Assembly: GCA_001931905.2 (NCBI GenBank)
Contig: MSJI02000623.1
Location: 1 to 56,263 of the forward strand
Source of the DNA: Cladosporium sp. IMV 00045
Lineage: Eukaryota; Ascomycota; Dothideomycetes; Cladosporiales; Cladosporiaceae
Direction: 5' to 3'
Length of the DNA stretch: 56,263 nucleotides
Shown: piece by piece, positions 21,689 through 31,342 of the stretch
Layout: each line of letters begins with the position of its first letter
Numbering within the stretch: the stretch's first letter is position 1
The notes under the pieces: model-generated
The model's input: the letters and a program-made list of their open reading frames with translations, nothing else
Told to the model about the DNA's origin: nothing
The model's database searches: none
Position numbers and translations under genes: made by a program

Positions 21689-22363
21689 GTTTGTTGTTGG
21701 TCGTTGTAGCAGTAGTGGTAGATGAGCAAAGTTGTAGAGAGAATTTGAATGGGAGATGCAAGCATGTGTGTAGATCTATCTATCATGACCATGAGGATGA
21801 TGGGGATGAATAGGAGGGGGTGTTGTAGATAAGGCGCTTGCGTTTGGCGGCGAGCCTTGAGGTTTTTTTCTTCTCCTTGGGATGAGGAATCAAAAATATA
21901 AAATTAGCGTGCAGTTAGTATTTTTTTTGTTTTTTCCCTTTCCCTGCGAAAGGATAGAATTTGTGATTGAGATTCAGACCTTTCACTCCCTGCAGGTCTG
22001 CAAGGCCACACACGCGTATTCATCATTGTCGTTGTTAGAAATTCACTTTGAAGAGACGCACTTTTCCGGCTAATGTCCAGGAGGTTATTCAATACGGAGC
22101 ATTTCGTAAGATAAGGCAATGCAAATCATCACATCCCTGAGAAGAAAAGAAAAGAAGAAGAAAAGAAAGCAAAAATCCAAGGACCTGCGCCCTGGCTTCC
22201 CAAAAGACGATGAAAAAGGACACCCAAGAAAACCAAGAAACGCCATCGCTAATTGTCAAAATCAGACCACCCGGGAGAAGACAAAGACACAATACCACGG
22301 AGGCAAACTCCCCAAGCCTCCCGTCATCAAAAGCAAATCTCACGCTTCCCACACCTCCCTTCC
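21689..22363. other. Convergent intergenic region
   Basis: 3' flanks of NAA15 and the E2 gene. Contains T-rich (about 21919-21940) and A/G-rich (22140-22175) tracts; no gene seen. Confidence 0.5.
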
Positions 22364-23987
22364 TCACCACCTAGCAGCCTTCATAGGAAAACTCTCTCCC
22401 TCGAACTCGCCTCTATTCCACTTCCTCACATCCCCACCACAAAGCTCCCACAGCCTCTTGTCCCGCGTCCGTCTCCTCTCCGCAGACGAAGGCGGGCTGC
22501 GAGGTTTCGCCACGCCGCCTGCACCCGCCATACCAGGACCGGCACCGGCACCGACAGCACCAGCATGGCCGAAAAGATTGCGCACCTCGCCTCCCTTCTT
22601 GGCCGGAGTTCCGAACAGGCGACCGCCCGTGCGCGCCTTGCGGGGCGAAGGTGAGGGTTCGGCCATGGTCACGTCTTCGAGCGTTGTGTCGCCGCCTGTG
22701 CCGGCGAAAGGGGAGTCGGAGGCGAGAGGTTGGGAGAGGGCGTTGGGAGGGGTGAAGTTGCGGGCGCCGGGGCCGAAAAGAGCTGCGGTGGCGGCGCGGC
22801 TGCCGTGTTTGTCGGCGAAGAGGTTGGGTTGCGTGGGATGTTTCTTCGCGGGCGATTTGGAGGGCGATTTACGTGGGCTGGGAGGGTATTCGGGTTCCAT
22901 GTCGGAATTTTCAGAGGAGGGTTCAGAGTCAGAGGGGTCGGAGAGGGTAAGTTCGCCTAGGGGTACGGGGGGTGCGCCGTGGGGGCGTCGGGGTGTGCCT
23001 GTTGTGGGTTTGGAGGGTGTTTCGCGGGTTTTGGTGGGAGAGAGGGCGGAGTCGTTTTCTTGGTCGGCGGATGTGGCGCTTTCTTCGTCATCGTCGTCTT
23101 CCTCTTCCGAAGATGGGTCGAGTTGTGGTGTGCCGAGGGGAGGGTCTTCGCGGATGGAAATACCGAATGGATCGCTGCTACTGCTGCTCTGGGTGACGAA
23201 AGGCCGGCTGCTGGGTCCAGGTTGTTGCTGTTGTTGTTGTTGTCTTCGTATGCCCACCGCACCGCTGGGAGAGCCTTCGGAACGTCTACTCGCAGCAGCA
23301 CTGCGTAGTCTTGCCACACCTCTTCTTCGCCGTACAGGAGCAGGAGGTTTGCACACCGAATCTGCTTCCTCTTCTCTCAATATTGTCCTCTCCTGCTCCT
23401 CTTGACCAGCATCGCTCTCCTGTCCTCTCGTCTGCGCCTCTCTGACCCCCTCCAAAAGCGCCCTGGGAATGCCCGCATTGATGCTCGTCATCAACCTCGC
23501 CCTCCTCTCGAATGCCTCAAAACTCTCCTGAATCAACGCTCCAGCCTCAGCATTAAGCGCACTGTCCGGATTCGGCTGAATCAAGAGACAAGAGATCGTG
23601 ATCAAAACATCCCTCAGCGTCAACTTCGCATCCCAATCCCTCTTCAGCGTCTCAACGCACACTCCGCCTGTCTGAGGGTCGACGTTGGGGTGGAAAATGG
23701 GTGTGCGGAAATTCGCCGTCGGTGGGCTTTGAGGGTACTCGGAAGGAATCGTGAGGTGGAGTTTCCAGACGCCAGAGGAGAAAGGTGTGTGTAAGGGACC
23801 AGCGAGGAGGACGTCGAGTTCGGTCAAGTCGTCGTTGTCGGCGGCGGTGGGAGGGAAGAAGTAGTTTGGTGGGAGAGGGTTATTGTGAAGCGCACCATGA
23901 TCGGCTGCTAAGCGGCGGAGGCTCTTTGAGTTCTTGAGACTTGTTAGCTGTATGGTATTGTGTTGAAGCACAGGTCCTCCATACCAT
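22364..23987 (-). CDS. UBE2S-like ubiquitin-conjugating enzyme (E2) with long disordered tail
   Basis: The E2 reading frame has no in-frame ATG at its 5' end. An ATG at 23987-23985 followed directly by a 52-bp intron (GTATGG donor, GCTAAC branch, CTCAAG acceptor) joins in frame to AACTCAAAGAGC, giving MNSKSLRRLAADH and 523 residues. Exons: 23987-23985 and 23932-22364. The UBC fold covers residues 1-150: DLTELDVLLAGP, HPN at 82-84, catalytic C93 in GGVCVETLKRDW, then CLLIQPNPDSALNAEAG, closest to UBE2S, which extends K11-linked chains with the APC/C. The remaining ~370 residues are disordered: a Gln run, acidic Ser/Asp/Glu patches and Ser-Pro sites. The function in chain elongation is inferred from family. 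The alternative of a GTG start at 23971 is unlikely in a fungus. Confidence 0.85.
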
Positions 23988-25053
23988 GTCTCTGTGTTTT
24001 TGCTTCTCTAGAAAACCAAGCCACCAACTGCGGCGGTGAAATGCTCCGAATGTACTGTTGGCGTTATCGTTATTCCAGGACGTTATTGCTGCTTTTATGT
24101 TTGCATTAGTGGTCGTCTAATCATAACAATATCGTCAAAAGCAAAAAGCGACATGGGATTGTCTGCAGGTGTTGTTGATGTGCGTGCGTCGCGCAAGCGC
24201 GACCGAATCGGTGTAACGCGACATGACGTGTCTGCTAAATTACCTCGAGAATTCTGAAGACAATCGGTTTGCTCATGTATCATACTCCAACATTGTATGA
24301 CTTTTGATCAAATACTATGGCGATCGATTGGCTGCGGACTCCATGCAAATTCTTCCCATCGCATATCATTCGAGACGAGTATGGCCAAATACTTGATCAA
24401 AGCCAATATCGAGATCAATGCATGAGTTTAGGGTTAGGGTTGGGTTTAACTCGAGTCACTCTGATATTGGCGACTGCCACCTCACACCGTGATTCTGGCC
24501 TGATGGGGTATTTACATCTTCTCGTCGAAGTGCATGGTAAATATTCGTGTCCACAATTACGAAATACAACCTGCGTGGCGGTGTTGTGCAGCCAAATAGA
24601 CCAACAAAGATGTTGTCGAATGTCTCATCTCCGGAGAAAATGATGAGGAATGCTATCGTTGTCAACAGACCACGAAAACAAACACAACACTGACACACCA
24701 AAGCAAACCAAGTCGATCTCTGAAGAAAACAGACAAATATCCCCACCCCTCGTCCACTACTTCGATCATTTGCCGCTGACATAGCAGAATCGGAAGCCGT
24801 TCGATAAAAAAAGCTCACCCCAGAACAAACTCAATGCAAAGACTCAAAATGGACCATTATATAACCCATACCACGCTGCAATATCGTCAGAGCAACACAC
24901 AAAGATGCCACCAATTGCTGCTAGGATCGATCCCAGCATTGTTCTTCCCAAGACGGCAAACGTAGCTCAGACAGCAACATGACGGCATGAGAACATACAA
25001 AGGCACAAGAGTTTACAAAGATACATTGAGTTTGATAACGACACCGAAAACCA
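23988..25053. promoter_or_regulatory. Promoter region of the E2 gene and 3' flank of the DHODH-like gene
   Basis: 1066 bp without a recognisable gene. It contains a telomere-like motif (24428-24444) about 440 bases upstream of the E2 start codon. Confidence 0.5.
24428..24444 (+). promoter_or_regulatory. Interstitial telomere-like repeat / telo-box
   Basis: Reads TTAGGG TTAGGG TTGGG, two exact fungal telomere units plus a variant. On the minus strand, the sense of the neighbouring E2 gene, this is AACCCTAACCCTAA, the 'telo-box' form bound by Myb-type telomeric or general regulatory factors in other eukaryotes. It could equally be a relic of telomere addition. Confidence 0.55.
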
Positions 25054-26040
25054 TCACTCCTTCGATATCCTCTCAAACACATCGACTCCATGCATGCCCA
25101 AAGCCGTCCCAACTCCAACCACACTCGCACCCGCGGCACGCATCCTATTAGCACCAGCCTGATCGCCAACCCCACCAACACCGACAACATCAATGCCCAC
25201 CAACTCCTCATACCGATCGAGCATAGTCCTAATCGTCTTCACGTTCCCCAACGCGAGAGGATGCAGCGGTGCTCCAGCCATACCACCAATCCCAAGCCCC
25301 GAAGGCGAGTTGATAGCTGGGTCCCCAGCATCTGAAACCAACAAGCTCGAGCCCAGCGTGTTCGTCGCAGTGATGAAATCCACCGGACAGCGCGTCTCGC
25401 TCGAGCCGAGAAGCGCATCGATCAGCACCTGGAATTGGTCATGGTAAGTGTAAGGAGGCGTCTTGATGCCCACGGGGACAGTGCTCTTCGCTCTATCCTC
25501 TACAATCGCTGTCAGGTACTCTTCCAGGGACTCTCTCGAGTACGCGGGCGGGGGTTTGTCCGGGATATTCGGACACGACAGGTTGATTTCCATGCAAAGC
25601 GGGCTGGGCAGGTTCTTCTGCGCCGACGTGATGCGGCGGTAGCATTCGCGCACGGCTTCTGCGCTGCCGGTCACGGAGACGATCCACGGTTTGGTCTCGC
25701 GGTGGGGGGCGGTGGAGGAGAAGACGATTTCGGCGATGACGGCCAGGTAGGTGGCGAGGGGGACTGGGCTGTATCCGAGCGTGTTGAGGCTGGCGTCGGG
25801 AGGGCTGGTCGGATTGCCGGTTTTCTCTTGCACTTCTGGCCGGGTCACGGTGTGGTTGTTGGCGTTGAAAAATGTGTACTGGTGCACATTGTCGTCATGA
25901 TCGAAGCCGTGTAGGAGACTTGTGCGTGTGGTCACCGCGCCCGTGTAGGGGCATTCGAAGAGGGCTTCGAGGTCTGATAGTGTTGTTGCCCAAGGGTTTG
26001 CCGAGTTTAGTACTGGGGGACTGATTGTTGGGAGAGGCAT
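25054..26040 (-). CDS. Class 1A dihydroorotate dehydrogenase-like flavoprotein
   Basis: Single exon; the ATG of MPLPTISPPVLNSANPW gives 328 residues, the usual length for cytosolic class 1A enzymes (the frame is open 34 codons further up, without a family match). Flavoprotein signatures: EINLSCPNIP with the class 1 catalytic base position C156 and asparagines N153/N158, GIKTPPYTY (active-site lysine), ATNTLG, SGLGIGGMAG and GVGGV near the FMN phosphate site. Class 1A enzymes use fumarate to oxidise dihydroorotate in pyrimidine synthesis, as Ura1 does in budding yeast. The segment expected to read TKS around the first substrate lysine reads TRT here (R39), so substrate use may differ. There is no N-terminal transmembrane or mitochondrial sequence. 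Fold identification is good; exact reaction uncertain. Confidence 0.8.
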   Translation of the reverse strand: MPLPTISPPVLNSANPWATTLSDLEALFECPYTGAVTTRTSLLHGFDHDDNVHQYTFFNANNHTVTRPEVQEKTGNPTSPPDASLNTLGYSPVPLATYLAVIAEIVFSSTAPHRETKPWIVSVTGSAEAVRECYRRITSAQKNLPSPLCMEINLSCPNIPDKPPPAYSRESLEEYLTAIVEDRAKSTVPVGIKTPPYTYHDQFQVLIDALLGSSETRCPVDFITATNTLGSSLLVSDAGDPAINSPSGLGIGGMAGAPLHPLALGNVKTIRTMLDRYEELVGIDVVGVGGVGDQAGANRMRAAGASVVGVGTALGMHGVDVFERISKE

Positions 26041-26305
26041 GGCTGGGTCTTGAGTAATGTGATGTCGTGTGGAAGATGTTGCAGCAGACTTTCGGTGTAT
26101 CAATGGCACGAGCTTGTGGATCGCCAACCGGGCATCCGTCAACGAACTTTTTGAACCAGGGTGTATCCTTGAAGGTGACAGCTATTTTCCCTCTCAAGAT
26201 TGATTTATCTGCAGAGATATTGATTATTCGTCTTTTGCGAGTGGTTAAGTCGTTTTTGGACACAAGTATATATTTGTTGTTGGAAAGTTCTCATCATCCT
26301 TTCAA

Positions 26306-26386
26306 GGCGAAGTAGCAAAGTGGTTACTGCGATTGACTAGAAATCAATTCCCTTCGGGGGCGTAGGTTCGAATCCTGCCTTCGTCG
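26306..26386 (+). tRNA. tRNA-Ser (anticodon AGA)
   Basis: An 81-nt cloverleaf can be folded by eye. The acceptor stem is GGCGAAG/CTTCGTC with one G-T pair, and the discriminator is G. The D-arm GCA...TGC has the canonical AAGTGGTTA loop. The anticodon stem ATTGA/TCAAT is perfect and its loop CTAGAAA carries AGA at 26339-26341. The long class II variable arm is CCC-TTCG-GGG, and the T-arm is GTAGG-TTCGAAT-CCTGC. The long variable arm confirms serine identity. There is no intron. The D-stem is only GCA/TGC rather than the usual GCC/GGC of eukaryotic tRNA-Ser, a paired, compensated change. Confidence 0.9.
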
Positions 26387-29284
26387 AAGCATCTTCTCTT
26401 TTGCACTTGGGTAAGGATCTTTTTGGTCTGGAGCGAGATATCTCATCTGGTCTTGAAAGGAGGCGTTTTGGGTTCATAAGTGCCCGCTTGTTGACGATTC
26501 TTGCCTTCTGATTGACGCGTACTACCTGAATCTGACACAATCCCTACCATCAACTTTGGAGAGTGTACTCTTTTGTTTGTGAAGTTGGTCGAAATGCAGG
26601 TTGCTGAGATAGTTGGTGCTGGATTCAATCAGGGCAAGTGAATGGTGAGTTCTGACAAAGTCTACATTCAAAAATAAGTATGCTTGTAACATTCGATGCG
26701 GTCCCGATACCAGTATTCGAAGAAACGCCCATTCTGTGTATCTGGTAGGTCATTCGAATGCTACATTAAGCCGGCATACGACTCCGCGACATAGCTCTGT
26801 CGACCTTCCTTTCAGAAATCAACGAGGCATATCTCTTCAAGGTCGAGAACGAATGGATTACTCGTCGATGTCTTCATTCGTCTCAACGGTCTCTTAACAT
26901 GTTGTGGAAGCACCTGCAGACACCGTGATTCCTTCGATGAACGACCCTAAAGACACCTGTATGGACTTTACTCCGGGGTTGAGACGATCTGCATGTTCAT
27001 CTTCACATCTGAAGTGAACGATCCCACTATAGATCGCATTCAAAGATTACAAACAGGATTTGCAAGTACTAGAAACCTTGATATCCTCCAATACGTGGCA
27101 GTCAGGCAGTGAAGCCACGCGAAATCCGCGTCGTCAGCGCTGCATGGCACGAAACGCCAACGATGCCTACTCAAAATCATTCAAAAGGTCGATCTGATCG
27201 TCATAATCTGCGCCGTCGAAAGTCGCAAGGGCTGTAACCTGATGGAGCATACCGAGATCCGCTATCTAGAATCGCATACGCCATCAAATTTCCCATACCG
27301 AAGCCGAGCCGTGGCTGAGGCCGGGACTTTCCGATTTTGTTATGCGAAACACTCTATCTTCACATCTCACATACAGCTCAGAACTGTATTTGGCAGTTCA
27401 CAAAAAGCAATATTGCCGTTGGACATCCTAAACAGACACGATGATCACTCGGAAGACTCCTCGCGGCGAGTATATCGCAAGATCTTGTCTTATATTGCAT
27501 CTCCGATCACAACTCACATCTCTCCGCGGCCAATAGGCATCCGGCTTCGAACATGCAATCGCAACGATACTTCGAGCGCATATGCTGCTATACGGAAGAG
27601 TGGCTGCTAAAGCACAGTCCTCATCCTTTCGCACATCATGGGGTCATCTACACCTATTGCATGACGCGATGAGGGCTTGCGAGTTTACCTACTTCGATAC
27701 TGGCATGCTTGCTCAACCGAATCCTTTTACTTCCGAAGGCGGCAGGACGATCGCATTACTGTTTTTGACGCGTTAAATTGGAAACACCCTCGACTCCGCA
27801 CTCGAGAAACGTCGCTCATCAAAAGCAGCAGAAAGGACCGTCGGACCCTTTGCAGTTCTGGAGCAAATTGTCAACGGTTTGTGACGGCTCCTCTCCTCCC
27901 ACACACGCCGTTGCAGTCTCAGGCGAATCTGCAAAGTCTAATAAGAGCGTTGCGCGAAGTTTCGGTACTCACTGAAAAGACGGGTTGCGAATGTCCGCTC
28001 TGCCGTGTGTTATATCACGACGAGTGATATCGGAAAGCGGGCACCTGCGCTCTCGCGATACAGCATCACTTTCGTGCTCTTATACTTTGCCTTGTAGCGA
28101 TGAGCCGACATACCTTGTGGCGGTCCCCCAGACAACCAAGGATCCGGGCAGGCAACAGATTGAGGCGCACCTCCTGAAATTCTGTTTGTTACGCCGGACG
28201 GACTGCGAAGTGACGGATCCGCCAGCCCAAGTGGATCCGACAAGCCTGACACCGAAGAACGGTTGACCCTAGGGCTTGCGCTAATGCAGTATGAAACCTA
28301 GAATGGTGAACAAATTTAGAGACTGAGATTCTGCAAATGGCCAAAATGGCGACTCGAGTGGATCCTCCATTGTCCGTTTGCCAACACCTCGCGCCGTGCC
28401 CCTAGGACGGGCATGGTATCTTGGCCTGTGTCGATTTGTGGCTGAAAATGATAGTCTGCCTGCTTGGCAGGAGCAGACCATCCCCGGGAAGTCTAGAACG
28501 GTAAAAATGCTGTGCTTCTTTCTTGCGATGATGAACGACTTGGAGGATCAATACAGTCGGCCGTGGCTGATTTTATTGTGATCGGACCGGAGAGGGCTAC
28601 GTCTGCGGCTGAGGCTCTGCGGAGGTGCGAACTCAACGATTCAGATTTGGAGACCGACAGCCTGCCCTATGCTGGCCGCGTATGAAGTCAAGCCTTTTGA
28701 GGCGCTGCGGCTCCTTCTCCGAGGCGGCGATCGATATCCCAAGGCTGTAGCGAAATTTCAGGTACAGGGTGCAGCGTGAGGCGACACGGCGACCAATTGC
28801 CGGCAGCCAAGAGTATCCTCGTCTGCACGACTGTCTCCTACTATGCCAACGTGAGGCGGTCAGAACTTCTATATCAACGCCGCTGAGAGACGCGCGAACT
28901 AACGATTACTAGTGAACTTGTCACAACGGTCGCCCCGGCGAATTTTTGGTAGTATCAAATGTAGTAGAGGGGAATCGCCCGTGGGCACCAAGAAGCGGTT
29001 GATGCGCTTGCAGAGTCAATGCTCATCGGCCCACCCTGCTCAGGTCAATTAGCGGGATGCCATGTGTCTCATGGAGTGCACTACCCGGTGCGCCCAATAA
29101 TATCCAACCCGCCGTCAGTCACCGGCCATTTCCTGCTCGTATCTCTCGTCCACCGGGCGAGTTCTTTCTCGCGACGACCACTTATTCTTGGCCATAGCCG
29201 CCACACTAGACGCTCTTTCCCTTCTACCTTTCCTACTTGTTGTCACTCTTTCACAGCACTCTTGACTCACTCGTTACGGTCAAG
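26387..29284. other. Gene-free, degenerate-looking region after the tRNA gene
   Basis: 2.9 kb with only short interrupted frames. One frame from about 26951 to 27610 reads as protein-like stretches (for example DRIQRLQTGFASTRNLDILQ) broken by a stop, then continues 122 codons to 27610; I cannot match it to a family. Base composition appears lower in GC than neighbouring genes from about 26640 to 27700. This would fit a decayed gene or mobile element, but I find no terminal repeats or transposase/reverse-transcriptase motifs. The last ~200 bases are pyrimidine-rich and serve as the promoter of the next gene. Confidence 0.45.
26399..26402 (+). terminator. RNA polymerase III terminator
   Basis: TTTT 13 bases beyond the tRNA 3' end, the usual Pol III stop signal. 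Confidence 0.6.
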
Positions 29285-31342
29285 ATGCGTTTCGCCCCTA
29301 TCACTTCGGCGCTACTGAGCGCCTCGCTTGCTGCTGCTCAGCAGTATGAGGGAGAGGTCATTCCTGGCACTCTTCCCATGGTCGACAATGCTGAGGTTGC
29401 CTTCTGGAAGATCAAGGATCCGGCCGGCGACAATGCCAACCTGACTCTGATCAACTACGCTTCCCTCGACACGCAGGGCCAGCGCCCCGACAACTCCAGG
29501 ATCCAGCGCGCCGTTTTCTCCATTCACGGTCTCCTCCGCGACCCCTGGAACTACGAGAATGACGTTAGTCCATACCAGTAATCGACCCAAGCATGCCCTA
29601 TACTGACTACCTTCCAGATGCTTAATGCCCTCAACGAGGCGACTGGATTCAATGAGAATGTCAACCGCGACACTGTCGCAGTCATTGCCCCCTACTTCGC
29701 CAGCGGTGGTGACAAGGACTTCGCCTACCCATGGCAAGATGGTCTCAAGGCTGGTCGCGGCTCTAACAGCAGTGCGCTTGTCTGGAGCGGCTCCCAGTGG
29801 TCCGCTGGTGGCGACAACCAGTACCCCCACAGCAGCAAGGGCGACGTCTCCGCTTTCTACGTTATGGACGAGATGATCAAGTACTTCGACGACAAGGAGC
29901 GCTTCCCCAACATGAAGAGCATTGTGCTCGTCGGTCACTCTATGGGTGGCCAGATGCTTACCCGTTACGCTGCCGTCGGCAAGGAGCTTGACACCAGCGC
30001 GCGCGTTGTTTACTGGATTGGCAACCCCAGTGGATACACCTGGTTGAACAACTACCGCCCGATGTACATCCCTGACTGCCCCGACTACGACGACTACCGT
30101 GAGGGCTACTCCAACTACGAGGACTACCCGATGACCTACAACACCGAGCTCGTCGACGAGGGCTCTGAGGCCATCCTCAAGAACTTCCAGTCTAGGCAGA
30201 TTGCCTGGGCCCGCGCCCTGCAGGACATGGGTGACCACAGCTCTGCCTGCGGTGCCAACACCACTGGTGCCAACCGCAACGAGCGCTTCTTCAACTTCAT
30301 CGACTGGTTCCGTCCGTCTTGCCCCGACCCCGAGGGCGACAACTGCGACACCGTCGACCTGATCGACACTTCCCACAACAACGGCTTCATGTTCAACTCC
30401 CCTGCTGGCCAGTCCCGTATCTTCCACGACAACTTCGACGGCAACAACGACATTGCTTTCGACTACGGATACCCTCGCGCCCAGGACGGTGACAACCCTC
30501 ACCCCGACCCCGCCGCCGTTGAGTCTGCCGGCCCTTACAGGAACTCCATTCCCCAGGAGTGGGTCTACGGTGGCGAGATGACTTACAGCGGCTGCTGGAG
30601 CGACGACGAGAGCGCCACCCTTGAGCACCAGGCCTTCTCCGACGACACCGTCAGTGTTGACGGCTGCACCGAGACCTGCGCTGGCGACGGCTGGGCCATT
30701 GCTGGTGTGAAGGAGGGCAACCAGTGCTGGTGCGGTAACAGCCTCCAGGGCTTCGCCTCCCGCGTCGTCGACATGTCCTGCTACTACCTCTGCGCCGGCA
30801 ACCAGGGCCAGACCTGCGGTGGCCCCAACCGTCTTTCCATCTACAGCGCCGAGGACGGCTCCGACCTCGTCAACAAGCGCTCCACCATGTCCGCCCCGCT
30901 CCGCTTCGCCAGCATGAACGAGCGCGTCCAGGCCATGAACGACAAGAACTGGCGCCCCCGCACCGAGTCCCTGACCAAGGACTCCCCCAAGCCGCAGGAG
31001 AACGTGCCCCAGGACGAGGCTGTCGACAACGTCCAGGCCTCCGACGAGGTGTCCGACGAGGAGCAGAACCTCGAGAACGGCACCGAGGGCCAGGAGCTCA
31101 TCAACAACGGCGCCTCCGGCAACTCCAGCCAGGCCAGCGCTCCTCCCTCATGGGCCGCTGGCGCCGCCGCCGCTGCCCAGGAGTGGGAAGAGCAGAACGC
31201 TTCCTCCACCGGCTCCGCCGTCCAGGAGGCCACCTCCGCTGTCCAGCAGGCCTCTTCCGCCCCTGCCGCCGAGAGCACCCCTGCCCCCGAGTCCACCGAG
31301 GGTACCCAGGAGGCTGCTGCTCCCGCCGAGGGCCAGGCCTAA
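29285..31342 (+). CDS. Secreted alpha/beta-hydrolase with C-terminal WSC domain
   Basis: Exons 29285-29563 and 29618-31342 flank a 54-bp intron (GTTAGT donor, CTGAC branch, TTCCAG acceptor); the product is 667 residues. MRFAPITSALLSASLAAAQQ is a signal peptide. The hydrolase domain (about 25-400) has SIHGLLRDPWNYEND at the oxyanion region and the nucleophile elbow GHSMGG with S201. The acid and histidine are probably in its C-terminal half (DTSHNNGF is one candidate). A WSC domain follows at about 411-506 (SGCWSDD, CTETCAGDG, QCWCGNSL, CYYLCAGNQGQTCGG), a cysteine-rich carbohydrate-binding module. The last ~160 residues are acidic, Ala/Glu/Ser/Pro-rich and disordered, with no GPI signal. The enzyme is probably exported and tethered to wall glycans by the WSC domain. 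Codons are strikingly biased to C in third position, which suggests high expression. Confidence 0.88.

Noticed and set aside
22119..23405. 428-codon plus-strand frame opposite the E2 gene
   Set aside because: Shadow of the low-complexity E2 tail; composition is Ser/Gly/Arg repeats and the opposite strand has a clear E2.
27242..27610. 122-codon frame in the gene-free region as an intact gene
   Set aside because: No recognisable motif, starts without promoter or splice support, and upstream continuation of the same frame is broken by a stop.
29312..30628. 438-codon open frame on the minus strand opposite the hydrolase gene
   Set aside because: It exists because the hydrolase gene uses almost only C-ending codons, which removes stops from the opposite strand. 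Its Val/Gly-rich translation has no domain features.
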